Positions 40,848-51,908 of a stretch of DNA of 64,000 bases are shown in pieces (within the stretch, counting starts at the first letter, position 1; every line of letters begins with the position of its first letter). Source of the stretch: an uncultured Rhizobium sp. (lineage in GTDB: Bacteria > Pseudomonadota > Alphaproteobacteria > Rhizobiales > Rhizobiaceae). Made by a program: the position numbers and the translations under genes. The notes below the pieces were generated by a model. That model did not search any database. It was given only the letters and a program-made list of their open reading frames with translations, and was not told the origin of the DNA. Location: positions 40,168 through 104,167 of the forward strand of contig CAMFIF010000014.1 in NCBI GenBank assembly GCA_945952415.1. The letters run 5' to 3'.

Positions 40848-42182
40848 TCAGTCCTCGACGAAAATCATGGCCGGGTTCTCCAGCAGCGCCTTGATGCGCT
40901 GGATGAAGGTTGCGGCGTCATAGCCGTCGATCACGCGGTGATCGAAGCTGGAGGAGAGGTTCATCATCTTGCGCGGCACGAACTGGGTGCCATCCCAATG
41001 GGGGCGAACCGCCATCTTGTTGACGCCGATGATCGCCACCTCCGGATGGTTGATGACGGGCGTGGAGACAATGCCGCCGAGGGCGCCAAGGGACGAGATG
41101 GTGATCGTCGAGCCGGAGAGCTCTTCCCGGAGCGCGGTGCCGGTGCGGGCCGCCTCGCTCAGGCGAAGGATCTCGCGGGCGCAATCATGGATGTCGCGGG
41201 CCTCCGCATGGCGGACGACCGGCACCATCAGGCCGGAAGGCGTCTGCGCGGCAATGCCGATATGCACGCCGCCATGCTGGCGGATGATGCCGGCCTCATC
41301 GTCATAGATCGCATTGAAGAGCGGCTGGTCGGCAATCGCCTTCACCATGGCCCGCATCAGGAAGGGAAGGAGAGTGAGCTTCACTCGCCCTTGCTTCAGG
41401 CTGCGGTTCATGCCGGCGCGCAGTTCTTCCAATGCCGTCATGTCCACCTCATCCACATAGGTGATGTGGGGAATGCGGCTCTTCGAACGGCTCATCTGTT
41501 CGGCGATGCGCCGGCGCAGCCCGGCCATCCTGATTTCCTTGACGGAAAGGTCGGGCTTCAGCCCGCCGGTCTGGGGAACAGCGGGACCCTCTGCGAGGAA
41601 GAGTTCCAGATCCTCATGGGTGATCCGGCCGGCCGGGCCGGTGCCCGGCACCTGCCGCAGGTCGATGCCGGCCTCGCGGGCCCTGAGCCGCACGGCCGGC
41701 GAGGCGAGCGGCTTTTCCCCTTCGGGTCGTGGTGCGCCGGGGGCATGTGCGGGGCGGGCGACCGGGGCCGAGGTTTCCGCCGCAACCGGCCGGGAAGTGG
41801 GCAGCCGGTCCGGCGCCGGCTTTTCGACCGGAACCGGTTCGGCCTTCGAGGATGCTGCAGGCTGCGGCGCGGCTGCAGGCTTGTCGGTCGCCGCATCCGG
41901 GGCGATTGCCGGTTCCTGGGCCGTGTCGTCTTCGCCTTCGCCCGCATGTTCGATTTTCAGGATCGGCGTGCCCACCGGCACCATGTCGCCAATTGCCGGG
42001 CCGATCCAGACGATCTTTCCTTCCAAGGGGGAGGGGATTTCGACGGTTGCCTTGCCGGTCATCACCGCGGTCAGCACATCGTCCTCGCGCACGAGATCGC
42101 CGGGTTTCACATGCCATTCGACGATTTCCGCCTCGGCGACGCCTTCGCCCACATCGGGCATCTTGATCGTTTGTATCGCCAT
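40848..42182 (-). CDS. bkdB: Branched-chain 2-oxoacid dehydrogenase, dihydrolipoamide acyltransferase (E2)
   Basis: A 444-residue E2. One lipoyl domain at 1-80, with lipoylated Lys44 in MTGKATVEI. An Ala/Pro-rich linker follows (about 90-150), then the peripheral-subunit-binding domain (SPAVRLRAREAGIDLRQV), and the catalytic domain ending in His415 and Asp419 of FDHRVIDG. The ATG at 42182 matches the usual MPDVGEG start; an earlier GTG-type start would lie inside the preceding gene. Acyl transfer from the lipoyl arm to CoA yields isobutyryl-, isovaleryl- or 2-methylbutyryl-CoA. Confidence 0.94.
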   Translation of the reverse strand: MAIQTIKMPDVGEGVAEAEIVEWHVKPGDLVREDDVLTAVMTGKATVEIPSPLEGKIVWIGPAIGDMVPVGTPILKIEHAGEGEDDTAQEPAIAPDAATDKPAAAPQPAASSKAEPVPVEKPAPDRLPTSRPVAAETSAPVARPAHAPGAPRPEGEKPLASPAVRLRAREAGIDLRQVPGTGPAGRITHEDLELFLAEGPAVPQTGGLKPDLSVKEIRMAGLRRRIAEQMSRSKSRIPHITYVDEVDMTALEELRAGMNRSLKQGRVKLTLLPFLMRAMVKAIADQPLFNAIYDDEAGIIRQHGGVHIGIAAQTPSGLMVPVVRHAEARDIHDCAREILRLSEAARTGTALREELSGSTITISSLGALGGIVSTPVINHPEVAIIGVNKMAVRPHWDGTQFVPRKMMNLSSSFDHRVIDGYDAATFIQRIKALLENPAMIFVED

Positions 42183-42184
42183 GA

Positions 42185-43198
42185 TCAGGCCTCCATCATG
42201 TCCTTGAGTGCCTGGCCGACACGGGCCGGACCGGGGAAATAGTCCCATTCCTGCGCATGCGGATAGGGCGTGTCCCAGCCGGCCACCCGGGCAACGGGGC
42301 CTTCGAGATTGTAGAAGCAGTGCTCCTGCACGAGGGCGGCGAGTTCGGCGCCGAAGCCCGAGGTCAGCGTCGCCTCGTGCAGCACCAAGCAGCGGCCTGT
42401 CTTCTTCACCGAGCGGATAATGGCTTCGAGATCGAGCGGCAGCAGGGTTCTGAGATCGATCACCTCGGCATCGATCCCGGTCTCTTCGGCGGCCGCGATT
42501 GCCACATGAACCATGGTGCCATAGGTGACGATGGTGACAGCGGAGCCCGGCCGTGCGGTCGCGGCCTCGCCCAGGGGCACGATGAAGTGACCTTCGGGGA
42601 CATCCGCTGCCGGATGGCCGGCCCAGGGCGTGACCGGGCGGTCGTGGTGGCCGTCGAAGGGGCCGTTATAGAGGCGCTTCGGCTCCAGGAAGATCACCGG
42701 ATCCGGATCCTCGATGGAAGCGACGAGCAGGCCCTTCGCATCATAGGGCGTAGAGGGCACGACGACCTTCAGGCCGCAGACATGGGTAAAGAGCGCTTCC
42801 GGGCTCTGGCTGTGGGTCTGGCCGCCGAAAATGCCGCCGCCCGTCGGCATGCGGACCACCATGGGGCAGGTGAACTGGTGGTTGGAGCGGTACCGCAGGC
42901 GGGCCGCCTCCTGGGTCAGCTGGTCATAGGCGGGATACATGTAATCGGCGAACTGGATCTCGACGCAGGGCTTCAGGCCATAGGCCGCCATGCCGATGGC
43001 CGCGCCGACGATGCCCGATTCCGAAATCGGCGCGTCGAAACAGCGGGTGCGGCCATATTTCTGCTGAAGGCCCTGGGTGCAGCGGAAGACGCCGCCGAAA
43101 TAGCCGACATCCTCTCCGAAGACGACCACCCGGTCGTCCCGTTCCATGGAGACGTCCATGGCGCTGCGGATGGCTTCGATCATGGTCATGCGTGGCAT
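42185..43198 (-). CDS. bkdA2: Branched-chain 2-oxoacid dehydrogenase E1 beta subunit
   Basis: A 337-residue transketolase-like beta subunit. MTMIEAIRSAMDVSMERDDRVVVFGEDVGYFGG at the start and GGGIFGGQTHSQSPEALF in the middle are the thiamin-binding and interface regions, with the C-terminal transketolase domain after about 200. It starts 4 bases past the E1 alpha stop and ends 2 bases before the E2 start. Works with E1 alpha as a heterotetramer that decarboxylates branched 2-oxoacids. Confidence 0.94.
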   Translation of the reverse strand: MPRMTMIEAIRSAMDVSMERDDRVVVFGEDVGYFGGVFRCTQGLQQKYGRTRCFDAPISESGIVGAAIGMAAYGLKPCVEIQFADYMYPAYDQLTQEAARLRYRSNHQFTCPMVVRMPTGGGIFGGQTHSQSPEALFTHVCGLKVVVPSTPYDAKGLLVASIEDPDPVIFLEPKRLYNGPFDGHHDRPVTPWAGHPAADVPEGHFIVPLGEAATARPGSAVTIVTYGTMVHVAIAAAEETGIDAEVIDLRTLLPLDLEAIIRSVKKTGRCLVLHEATLTSGFGAELAALVQEHCFYNLEGPVARVAGWDTPYPHAQEWDYFPGPARVGQALKDMMEA

Positions 43199-43201
43199 GG
43201 G

Positions 43202-45230
<2,029 letters not shown>

Positions 45231-45242
45231 GATCTTTCGTCC

Positions 45243-46442
45243 TCAAAGAAGTTCCACGGCCATGGCGGTCGCTTCCCCGCCGCCGATGCAGAGCGAGGCG
45301 ATGCCCCGCTTCAGGCCGTGGGTCTTAAGGGCGTGGAGAAGGGTTACGAGAATGCGGGCACCGGAGGCGCCGATCGGATGGCCGAGCGCGCAGGCCCCGC
45401 CATGGACATTCACCCTTTCCCGGTCGAGCCCCAGTTCGCGGATCGCGATGAGGGCGACGACCGCAAAGGCCTCGTTGATCTCCCAGAGATCCACGAAACC
45501 GGCCTTCCAGCCGAGGCGGGCGAGCAGAAGCTCGATTGCGCCGACCGGCGCGGAGGTGTAGCGAGCCGGTGCGCGGGCATGGCCGGTATGGCCGAGAATG
45601 CGGGCCATGGGTTCCAGTCCCCGGTCGCGGGCTTCGCTTTCGCGCATCAGCACCAGCGCCGCTGCCCCATCGGAAATCGAGGAGGCATTGGCCGCCGTCA
45701 CCGTGCCGCCATCTCGGAAAGCGGGCTTCAGCCTGGCAATCTTTTCCGGATCAGCCTTGGGCGGCTGTTCGTCCCGGTCGAGGCGGACGGCGAAGCGGCC
45801 TTCGCCCTGGGCGATGCCGACGATTTCCCGGGCAAAGGCGCCGTTTTCCTGGGCCGCCTTGGCGCGCTCCAGGGATTGGCGTGCATAGAGATCCTGTTCG
45901 GCGCGCGAAAAGCCGTATTCCGCGGCGCTGTCTTCGGCAAAGGTGCCCATCAGGCGGCCGGAATAGGCATCCTCAAGCCCGTCGAGGAACATGTGATCCT
46001 TGAGTTCGACATGGCCGAGCCGTGCACCGCCGCGCGTCTTCAGCGACAGGTAAGGCGCGTTGGTCATGGATTCCATGCCGCCGGCGACGATGATGCGGCC
46101 GGAGCCCGCAATCAGCGTGTCATGGGCGAGCATGACCGATTTCATGCCGGAACCGCAGACCTTGGAGACAGTGGTGGCGGGCAGGCTTTCCGGCAGCCCG
46201 CCCTTCAGCGCCGCCTGGCGGGCCGGGTTCTGGCCGAGGCCGGCGGACAGGACATTGCCCATGAAGATCTCGTCCATGTCGGTCGGCTGGAGATGGGCGA
46301 GCTGGACCGCGCTTGCGACGGCAATTGCGCCCAGTTCCGGCGCGCTCATGGGGGAAAGGGCGCCCTGAAAGCCCCCCATCGGCGTGCGGGCCGCCGAAAC
46401 GATGACGACGGGATCGGAGGTGAAGGGATAGGTCGAGGTCAT
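45243..46442 (-). CDS. Acetyl-CoA C-acyltransferase (thiolase)
   Basis: A 399-residue thiolase. The nucleophile is Cys96 in SKVCGSGMK; the other active-site residues are His355 in GHPIGASG and Cys385 in CIGGGEA. In this operon it probably cleaves 2-methylacetoacetyl-CoA to acetyl- and propionyl-CoA (isoleucine), and could also process acetoacetyl-CoA made from leucine. It is the first gene of the leftward operon, with a 283-base upstream region that holds a 21-bp palindrome. Confidence 0.92.
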   Translation of the reverse strand: MTSTYPFTSDPVVIVSAARTPMGGFQGALSPMSAPELGAIAVASAVQLAHLQPTDMDEIFMGNVLSAGLGQNPARQAALKGGLPESLPATTVSKVCGSGMKSVMLAHDTLIAGSGRIIVAGGMESMTNAPYLSLKTRGGARLGHVELKDHMFLDGLEDAYSGRLMGTFAEDSAAEYGFSRAEQDLYARQSLERAKAAQENGAFAREIVGIAQGEGRFAVRLDRDEQPPKADPEKIARLKPAFRDGGTVTAANASSISDGAAALVLMRESEARDRGLEPMARILGHTGHARAPARYTSAPVGAIELLLARLGWKAGFVDLWEINEAFAVVALIAIRELGLDRERVNVHGGACALGHPIGASGARILVTLLHALKTHGLKRGIASLCIGGGEATAMAVELL

Positions 46443-46647
46443 GCGGCTGCTCCACGGTGCGGGTGTTCAGAAAAGCAGGTGGGGCGCGGGGGAACGGGGG
46501 CCGAGGCCGCATGGGCGGCGGGCCAGTGGCAAGGGATCCTGCCCGGTTCCAGATGCATCGCTTCTCCTCCCCATCGTCAGCGAGAACGGGATGATAGCGT
46601 GAGCGCCGGAGGGGAATCTCCGCTATCTCGAGGCAAAAGGAAAGCGA

Positions 46648-46668
46648 GCACGCAGAATTTCTGCGTGC
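46648..46668. promoter_or_regulatory. 21-bp perfect palindrome upstream of the bkd operon
   Basis: Arms GCACGCAGAA (46648-46657) and TTCTGCGTGC (46659-46668) are exact reverse complements around one central T. The inner CAGAATTTCTG resembles the general Lrp-type YAG...CTR arrangement. It lies 206 bases upstream of the thiolase start in the only sizeable gap of the operon. The Lrp-type regulator at 38981-39436 is the natural candidate to bind it. The remaining 260 bases of this gap show no other clear feature. Confidence 0.6.
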
Positions 46669-46725
46669 CGGACGGTTGTCGTGGCGAGGCGCACCAATTC
46701 CGGCGAAAGGCAGGCGTCGGAGGGG

Positions 46726-47964
46726 TCAGCAGCTGGCGAGATAGGCGATCATGCCTCGGGCCGCGGCATCGCCGGTTGCGAGGCAGGCGGTGAGGAGATA
46801 GCCCCCGGTCGGGGCTTCCCAATCGATCATTTCCCCGGCAACAAAGAGGCCGGGCCGCTTCCTCAGCATGTAATGCGGATCAATTTCCGAAAAGGGGATG
46901 CCGCCGGCCGAGGAAATGGCTTCCTCCAGCGGGCGGGCACGGTCGAGCGTCAGGGGGAGGGCCTTGATCGTTCCGGCGAGTTCTGCGGGGGAAAGGCGAG
47001 CCGCATCCGGCACAAGTTCCCGCAGGAGAGCGGTCTTGACGGGATCGAGACCCGCCGCCCGGCGCAGGCGGTTGCTCAAGGAGAGGCGGGCATTCTGCCG
47101 CTCAAGATCGCTGACGAGCCTCAGCCGGTCGCGGCCGGGCGTGAGGTCAAGCGTCAGCACTGCCTTACCTTCCGCCTCGATCGCATCCCGCAGCGCCGCC
47201 GCATGGGCATAGACGAGGCTGCCCTCGATCCCGGTGGCGCTGATGACGAATTCCCCCTGTTTCGAACCGGCGGCGCTCAGCGCGATCACGGACTTTACCG
47301 GCGCGCCGGCGAATTTCTCCCGAAAGAGCGGTGACCAGTTGCGCTCGAAACCGCAATTGGCGGGCCGGAAAGGATGCACGGTCACTCCTATCTGCCTCAC
47401 TGGCGCGATCCAGCCCCCGTCCGAGCCAAGCCTCGGCCAGCTGCCGCCGCCAAAGGCGAGGAGGGCTGCCGGCGGGTTGAGATGAAGCATCCCCTCCGGC
47501 CCTTCCACCCGGTGGCTGCCATCCGCACCCAGCCCCCGCCAGCGATGGCGGAGCCGAAAGACGACGCCCTGCGCCTCCAGCCGGCGGAGCCAGGCGCGCA
47601 AGAGCGGCGAAGCCTTCATGGCGAGGGGAAACACCCGTCCCGATGTGCCGACGAAGGTTTCCGCGCCGAGGTCGTCGGCCCAGCTCCTCACCGCGTCGGG
47701 GGTAAGACCGCGAACGGCCTCCTCCAGTACAGCCCGGGCCTCGCCGTAGCGGCCAAGAAAATGCTCCAGCCCTTCGGAATGGGTGAGATTGAGGCCCGAC
47801 TTGCCGGCGAGCAGGAATTTCCGCCCGACGGTTGGCATCGACTCGTAAAGGGTGACGGGCTGGCCCGCTGCCGACAGCCTGTCGGCCGCCATGAGGCCGG
47901 CGGGGCCACCGCCGAAAACGGCGATGCTGCGGATCGGGTCGGAAGGGCGCATGTCCGGGTCCAT
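46726..47964 (-). CDS. TIGR03862-type / HI0933-like flavoprotein
   Basis: A 412-residue FAD-binding protein. The dinucleotide fold is near the start (AVFGGGPAGLMAADRLSAAG), followed by VGRKFLLAGKSGLNLTHSE, a hallmark of the HI0933/BaiN family. It ends with GLFVAGEMIDWEAPTGGYLLTACLATG, the second FAD motif. No verified reaction is known to me for this branch; some HI0933-like proteins reduce double bonds in steroids. Start could be ATG 47964 or 47952. It stands alone, divergent from the LacI gene. Confidence 0.85.
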   Translation of the reverse strand: MDPDMRPSDPIRSIAVFGGGPAGLMAADRLSAAGQPVTLYESMPTVGRKFLLAGKSGLNLTHSEGLEHFLGRYGEARAVLEEAVRGLTPDAVRSWADDLGAETFVGTSGRVFPLAMKASPLLRAWLRRLEAQGVVFRLRHRWRGLGADGSHRVEGPEGMLHLNPPAALLAFGGGSWPRLGSDGGWIAPVRQIGVTVHPFRPANCGFERNWSPLFREKFAGAPVKSVIALSAAGSKQGEFVISATGIEGSLVYAHAAALRDAIEAEGKAVLTLDLTPGRDRLRLVSDLERQNARLSLSNRLRRAAGLDPVKTALLRELVPDAARLSPAELAGTIKALPLTLDRARPLEEAISSAGGIPFSEIDPHYMLRKRPGLFVAGEMIDWEAPTGGYLLTACLATGDAAARGMIAYLASC

Positions 47965-48195
47965 GAGAATCAGGAAGCGCCACCATATCCGGAACCGGCG
48001 CCTGCGTCAGCGACGGCACGCCGAAGTGGCGGCCGAAGCCGGTTTGCGGGCCTGCGGTTGGTGCGGGTGTGGTCGGGCCGCCGCATTTCCTCCCCAGTTT
48101 GCCTCGCTTTTCCAAACGGCGCGGAAAGTAATGGCCTTTGGTGAGCAAAGCTTTATATGAAACAGAGGCAATAGGGCTGCGGGGCATCGCATTTC

Positions 48196-49239
48196 ATGAC
48201 GACACAGCGTCCGACCATCAAGACAATCGCGCAGGATACGGGCCTTTCCATCGCCACCGTATCAAAGGCCCTCAACAATTCGCCCCAGGTCAGGCCGGAA
48301 ACCCGCGATCTCGTTTTGAAATCCGCTGCACGCGTCGGCTATGAGCTCAATCTGCATGGCGTTCAGCTGCGCACCGGCAAGACCTATCAGGTGGCGGCGG
48401 TCATGACCGCGCCGGCCCCCGGGCAGAGCGAATGGGAGGGCGTCGAATATGCCCAGCTGCTCAGCGGCATTTCCTTCGCGCTCGAGGATACGCCCTACCG
48501 CGTCGCGCTTTATCCGGTGCGCAATTTCGAGGAAAGCCAGGCGGCGGTCCGGCAGATCGTCACCCTGCGCAAGGCCGATGGCATCATCGTCTCCGGCACG
48601 CGGGTGGATGATCCGCGGGTGCGCTTCATGCAGGAGGCGGATTTTCCCTTCGTCACCTATGGCATGACCATCGACAATCTTCCCCATGCCTATGTGGATC
48701 AGGACAATCGCCGGATGATCCTCTCCTCGGTCGAACGGCTGGTCGAGCGGGGGCACCGGCGCATCGCGCTTCTCAACCCGGCGGAAGACCTCACCTATGC
48801 GGTGATCCGTCTTGCGGCCTATCGCGAGGCGCTGGAACGGGCAGGGCTCGCCTATGATGCGGCGCTGGTCGCGCAGGGGCGGCTCATACCCGCCTTCGGG
48901 CGGGAGAATGTGATTGCCATGTCGAGCCTTGCCGATCCGCCGACGGCCTATATCTGCGCCAACGAAGCCTCTGCGCTCGGCGCGCTCTCTGGCTTTCACG
49001 CCCGGGGGCTGGTGCACGGCCGGGATGCGGTCATCAATGCCACGGATGACCTCAATATCAGCGGCTATTTCGCACCGCCGATCACCACCTATTTCATGCC
49101 GATCAGCATACCGAGCGCGCTGCTCGGCCAGTTCATCCTTCGCCGGCTGGAAGGCGAGCCGGTGGAAGGGCTCCAGAGGCTTCTGATGCCGGAATTCATG
49201 GAGCGGTCGGACGATCGCCTGACCTTCCCCGTCAGCTGA
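48196..49239 (+). CDS. LacI family transcriptional regulator
   Basis: A 347-residue LacI/GalR regulator. The helix-turn-helix and hinge occupy residues 1-60 (TIKTIAQDTGLSIATVSKALNNS). The periplasmic-binding-protein-like sensor domain follows (about 65-340). The stop overlaps the convergent FGGY kinase gene by 8 bases. No sugar ABC genes are next to it, so its target may be the divergent flavoprotein gene or a distant operon. I see no clear LacI-type palindrome in the 231-base upstream gap. Confidence 0.92.
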   Translation: MTTQRPTIKTIAQDTGLSIATVSKALNNSPQVRPETRDLVLKSAARVGYELNLHGVQLRTGKTYQVAAVMTAPAPGQSEWEGVEYAQLLSGISFALEDTPYRVALYPVRNFEESQAAVRQIVTLRKADGIIVSGTRVDDPRVRFMQEADFPFVTYGMTIDNLPHAYVDQDNRRMILSSVERLVERGHRRIALLNPAEDLTYAVIRLAAYREALERAGLAYDAALVAQGRLIPAFGRENVIAMSSLADPPTAYICANEASALGALSGFHARGLVHGRDAVINATDDLNISGYFAPPITTYFMPISIPSALLGQFILRRLEGEPVEGLQRLLMPEFMERSDDRLTFPVS

Positions 49240-50653
49240 AATTGCGCCAGCCGCGAGCCCTTTCGACGGCCATGGAGAAGCGCTCGCGATCGGCTGCCCG
49301 CGACGTGGCGCGCGGGCTGAGGCGCGTTTCGGTTGCGCCCCGCGGCATGCCGATGGCGATGCCCAGACCTTCCGCGGCCAGTTCGGCGGTGCCGAAGGCG
49401 GTGCGCTCGTCGAAGGAAGAGAGGCTCACCGTACGCTGCAGCTGATCGGCCAGGAATTGCAGGAAATAAGGGCTGCGGGTCAGGCCGCCATCCACCGAAA
49501 TCGTATCGCCGACGGCCACCCGATCGGCCATGGCGTCAATGACTTCCGCTGTGCGGAGCGCGATGCCTTCGAGAAGCGCCTGCTGCAGATCGCGCCGCGT
49601 CGTCGCGCCCGACATGCCGATGAAGAGTGCGGCCGCGCTCCGGTCCCAATGGGGGCAGGCAAGGCCGGAAAGTGCCGGCACAAAGGCGAGACCGCGGGAA
49701 AGGGCAGAGGGGCCCTCGAAATGTTCGAGTTCCGAAAGGTCACCGACGAGGCCGATCCGCTGGGCCCATTCAATCGCCGAACCGGCATCATAAACCCCGC
49801 CATCCAGAGCATAGGTCACTCTGCCCGCCTTGCCCCAGGCGATGGTGGGCAGGAGCCCCCGTTCGGGCGCGCGGACGATCTCCGAGCCGGTGAGCGCGAG
49901 GGCGAAGGCACCCGTTCCGAAGGTGATCTTGGCATCCCCCCTGTTTCGGCAGCCATGGCCGTGGAGCGCGGCCTGCTGGTCGACGACGCTTGCCGTGACG
50001 GGGACCCCATCGATCATGCCGAAATGGCCGGATGTCGGCCGGATTTCCGGCAGGCAATCCTCCGGTACGCCGAAGAGGGCGCAAAGTTCAGGGTCCCAGC
50101 GCCCGGTTTCCAGATTGAGGAGCGCGGTTCGGGATGCGGTCGTGAGGTCCGTCGCAAAGGTGCCGGCAAGCCGGTCGAGGAAGAAGGCATCGGTGGTGCC
50201 GAGCCTCAGGCGCCCTGCGGCCCGTGCCGCGCGGGCGGCGGGGATGTTCTCCACGATCCAGGCAAGCTTGGAGGCTGAAAAATAGGCATCGAGCGGCAGG
50301 CCGGCGCGGGCGAGCGTCAGGTCTGACGCACCCTCGGCCTCGAGCTGCGCGATGCGATCGCTGGTGCGGTTGTCCTGCCAGACGATGACAGGTGAGAGGG
50401 CTTCGCCCGATACCGCATCCCAGGCGAGGCAGCTTTCGCCCTGATTGTCGATGCCGATGGCATCGACCTGACCCGCGGCTGCCAGACAGGCACGGATGTT
50501 CGACAGCAACTCTTCCGGATCGTGCTCCACCCAGCCCTCCCGCGGATGGATCTGCCGGTGCCGGACCGAATGGGCAATCCGGACCTCGCCCCCGCTGTCA
50601 GCCAGAAGCAGGCGCGTGGAAGTGGTCCCCTGGTCGATCGCGGCGATCTTCAT
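49232..50653 (-). CDS. FGGY family kinase, glycerol-kinase-like
   Basis: A 473-residue FGGY kinase. DQGTTSTRLL near the start and YFSASKLAWIVENI are close to glycerol kinase signatures, and TGAFAL and GGLTRSPYFLQFLADQL complete the ATP site. It is about 25 residues shorter than typical GlpK. It is the third gene of the leftward operon after two FAD oxidoreductases, 25 bases behind the second. Glycerol or a related polyol is the best guess. Erythritol or another polyol kinase cannot be ruled out. Confidence 0.82.
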   Translation of the reverse strand: MKIAAIDQGTTSTRLLLADSGGEVRIAHSVRHRQIHPREGWVEHDPEELLSNIRACLAAAGQVDAIGIDNQGESCLAWDAVSGEALSPVIVWQDNRTSDRIAQLEAEGASDLTLARAGLPLDAYFSASKLAWIVENIPAARAARAAGRLRLGTTDAFFLDRLAGTFATDLTTASRTALLNLETGRWDPELCALFGVPEDCLPEIRPTSGHFGMIDGVPVTASVVDQQAALHGHGCRNRGDAKITFGTGAFALALTGSEIVRAPERGLLPTIAWGKAGRVTYALDGGVYDAGSAIEWAQRIGLVGDLSELEHFEGPSALSRGLAFVPALSGLACPHWDRSAAALFIGMSGATTRRDLQQALLEGIALRTAEVIDAMADRVAVGDTISVDGGLTRSPYFLQFLADQLQRTVSLSSFDERTAFGTAELAAEGLGIAIGMPRGATETRLSPRATSRAADRERFSMAVERARGWRNFS

Positions 50654-50678
50654 AAGGCTATTTCCTTTTGTCTTCCGG

Positions 50679-51908
50679 TCATGCCCGGTCTTCCAGCGAC
50701 AGGCGGATCAGGTTTTCCGGGCCGGAGGCGGGGAGGGGCAGCAAAATGCGGCGCTCGGGACGGGAGCGGATTTTCTCGCGCGCCAGAAGCCTGCCTGTGG
50801 CATCGCGCGCCGTCAGCCATCCGTCAAAGGGCCGTTCCAGCCGGAGTTGCAGGCAGTCCATACCGCCCGAAGGGGAAGCGACGCGCTGCGGTGCGGCATA
50901 GCGGATGCCTTCGCCCACCTGGATCTCGCCAAGCTGTGATGCGTCGGGCAGGCCCTCCTGGAGGTCACGGAGAATTTGCCGCGCAATCAGCCGGCCTTCG
51001 CGATAGCACCAGCCGGCCGTTTCCACCGGGCGCAGGAGATTGCCCGCCGCAAAGATGCAGGGGTGCGTAGTGCGGCCGAAATTATCGATGATCGGCCCGC
51101 CGGTTTTCGGGTCGATGCCGAGACCGGCCAGCCGGGCAAGGCTGCTTTCGGGCGTGAAGCGGCCCGACAGCACGATGCCATCGCAGGCGATGCGGCGGTG
51201 GGAACCGTCTGGCCCTTCGACGGTGACGGCGCTGACCCGGGGATTGCCTTCGATATCGACGATCCGCGTGCCCGTCAGCACCGGCAGGCCGAGCAGCCTG
51301 GGGTACAGGAAGAGGGGTTTGCGGGCGAGCACCTCCGCCTCTTCCCCGATCATGGCGACGGGATAGGCCCCCATGGAGCGGCAGGTTAGGATGGCCGAGA
51401 GGGAGACGAGTTCCGTGCCGACGATCACCGGGCGCTCAAATGGCAGCCGCCTTTCCATATGGGCATAGGCCTGGAGCGCGCCGGTATTGATGACCCCAAG
51501 CGGCCTTTCACCCGGAAGAAGCCGCCCGGCCCGTGTCGTTTCCCGAGTCCCGGTCGCCAGCAGAACGCGGCGGGCGGTGATATGGGCAAGGCCGGCAGGC
51601 GTGGTGATGAGCAGCTTCACGCCCGAGTTCTGATACTCGAAGCCGACAATGCTGTTGTTGCAGTGAATCTCCACGTCCTCGGTCCTTGCCAGCGCGACAA
51701 GCCGACGGGCATAGCCGGGGCCGGTCAGCAGGCGGCCGAATTCGCGCAGTCCGAAAGGCGGATGAGCACAGTGCCTGGGGATGCCGCCCGCCTCGCTCTC
51801 CCGCTCGAAGAGGCCGACCCGGGCGATGCCCTGTCGCTTCAGCTCGATTGCCGCAGAGAGGCCTGCGGGACCGCCGCCGATGACGGCGACATCCAGATGC
51901 GCGCTCAT
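50679..51908 (-). CDS. NAD(P)/FAD-dependent oxidoreductase (GlpB/HcnB-like partner)
   Basis: A 409-residue flavoprotein. GGGPAGLSAA at about 10-19 begins the FAD fold, followed by ESEAGGIPRHCAHPPFGLREF, a segment typical of the FAD/NAD oxidoreductases encoded beside glycerol-3-phosphate dehydrogenases, and a second dinucleotide fold in the middle. The last 70 residues form a beta-rich tail of uncertain role. The ATG overlaps the upstream stop by 4 bases. It likely passes electrons from the first FAD enzyme to NAD or another carrier. Confidence 0.8.
   Translation of the reverse strand: MSAHLDVAVIGGGPAGLSAAIELKRQGIARVGLFERESEAGGIPRHCAHPPFGLREFGRLLTGPGYARRLVALARTEDVEIHCNNSIVGFEYQNSGVKLLITTPAGLAHITARRVLLATGTRETTRAGRLLPGERPLGVINTGALQAYAHMERRLPFERPVIVGTELVSLSAILTCRSMGAYPVAMIGEEAEVLARKPLFLYPRLLGLPVLTGTRIVDIEGNPRVSAVTVEGPDGSHRRIACDGIVLSGRFTPESSLARLAGLGIDPKTGGPIIDNFGRTTHPCIFAAGNLLRPVETAGWCYREGRLIARQILRDLQEGLPDASQLGEIQVGEGIRYAAPQRVASPSGGMDCLQLRLERPFDGWLTARDATGRLLAREKIRSRPERRILLPLPASGPENLIRLSLEDRA

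Noticed and set aside
46491..46515. GGAAC word upstream of the thiolase gene as an EcfG promoter.
   Set aside because: No CGTT-like -10 at 16-17 bases on the relevant strand.
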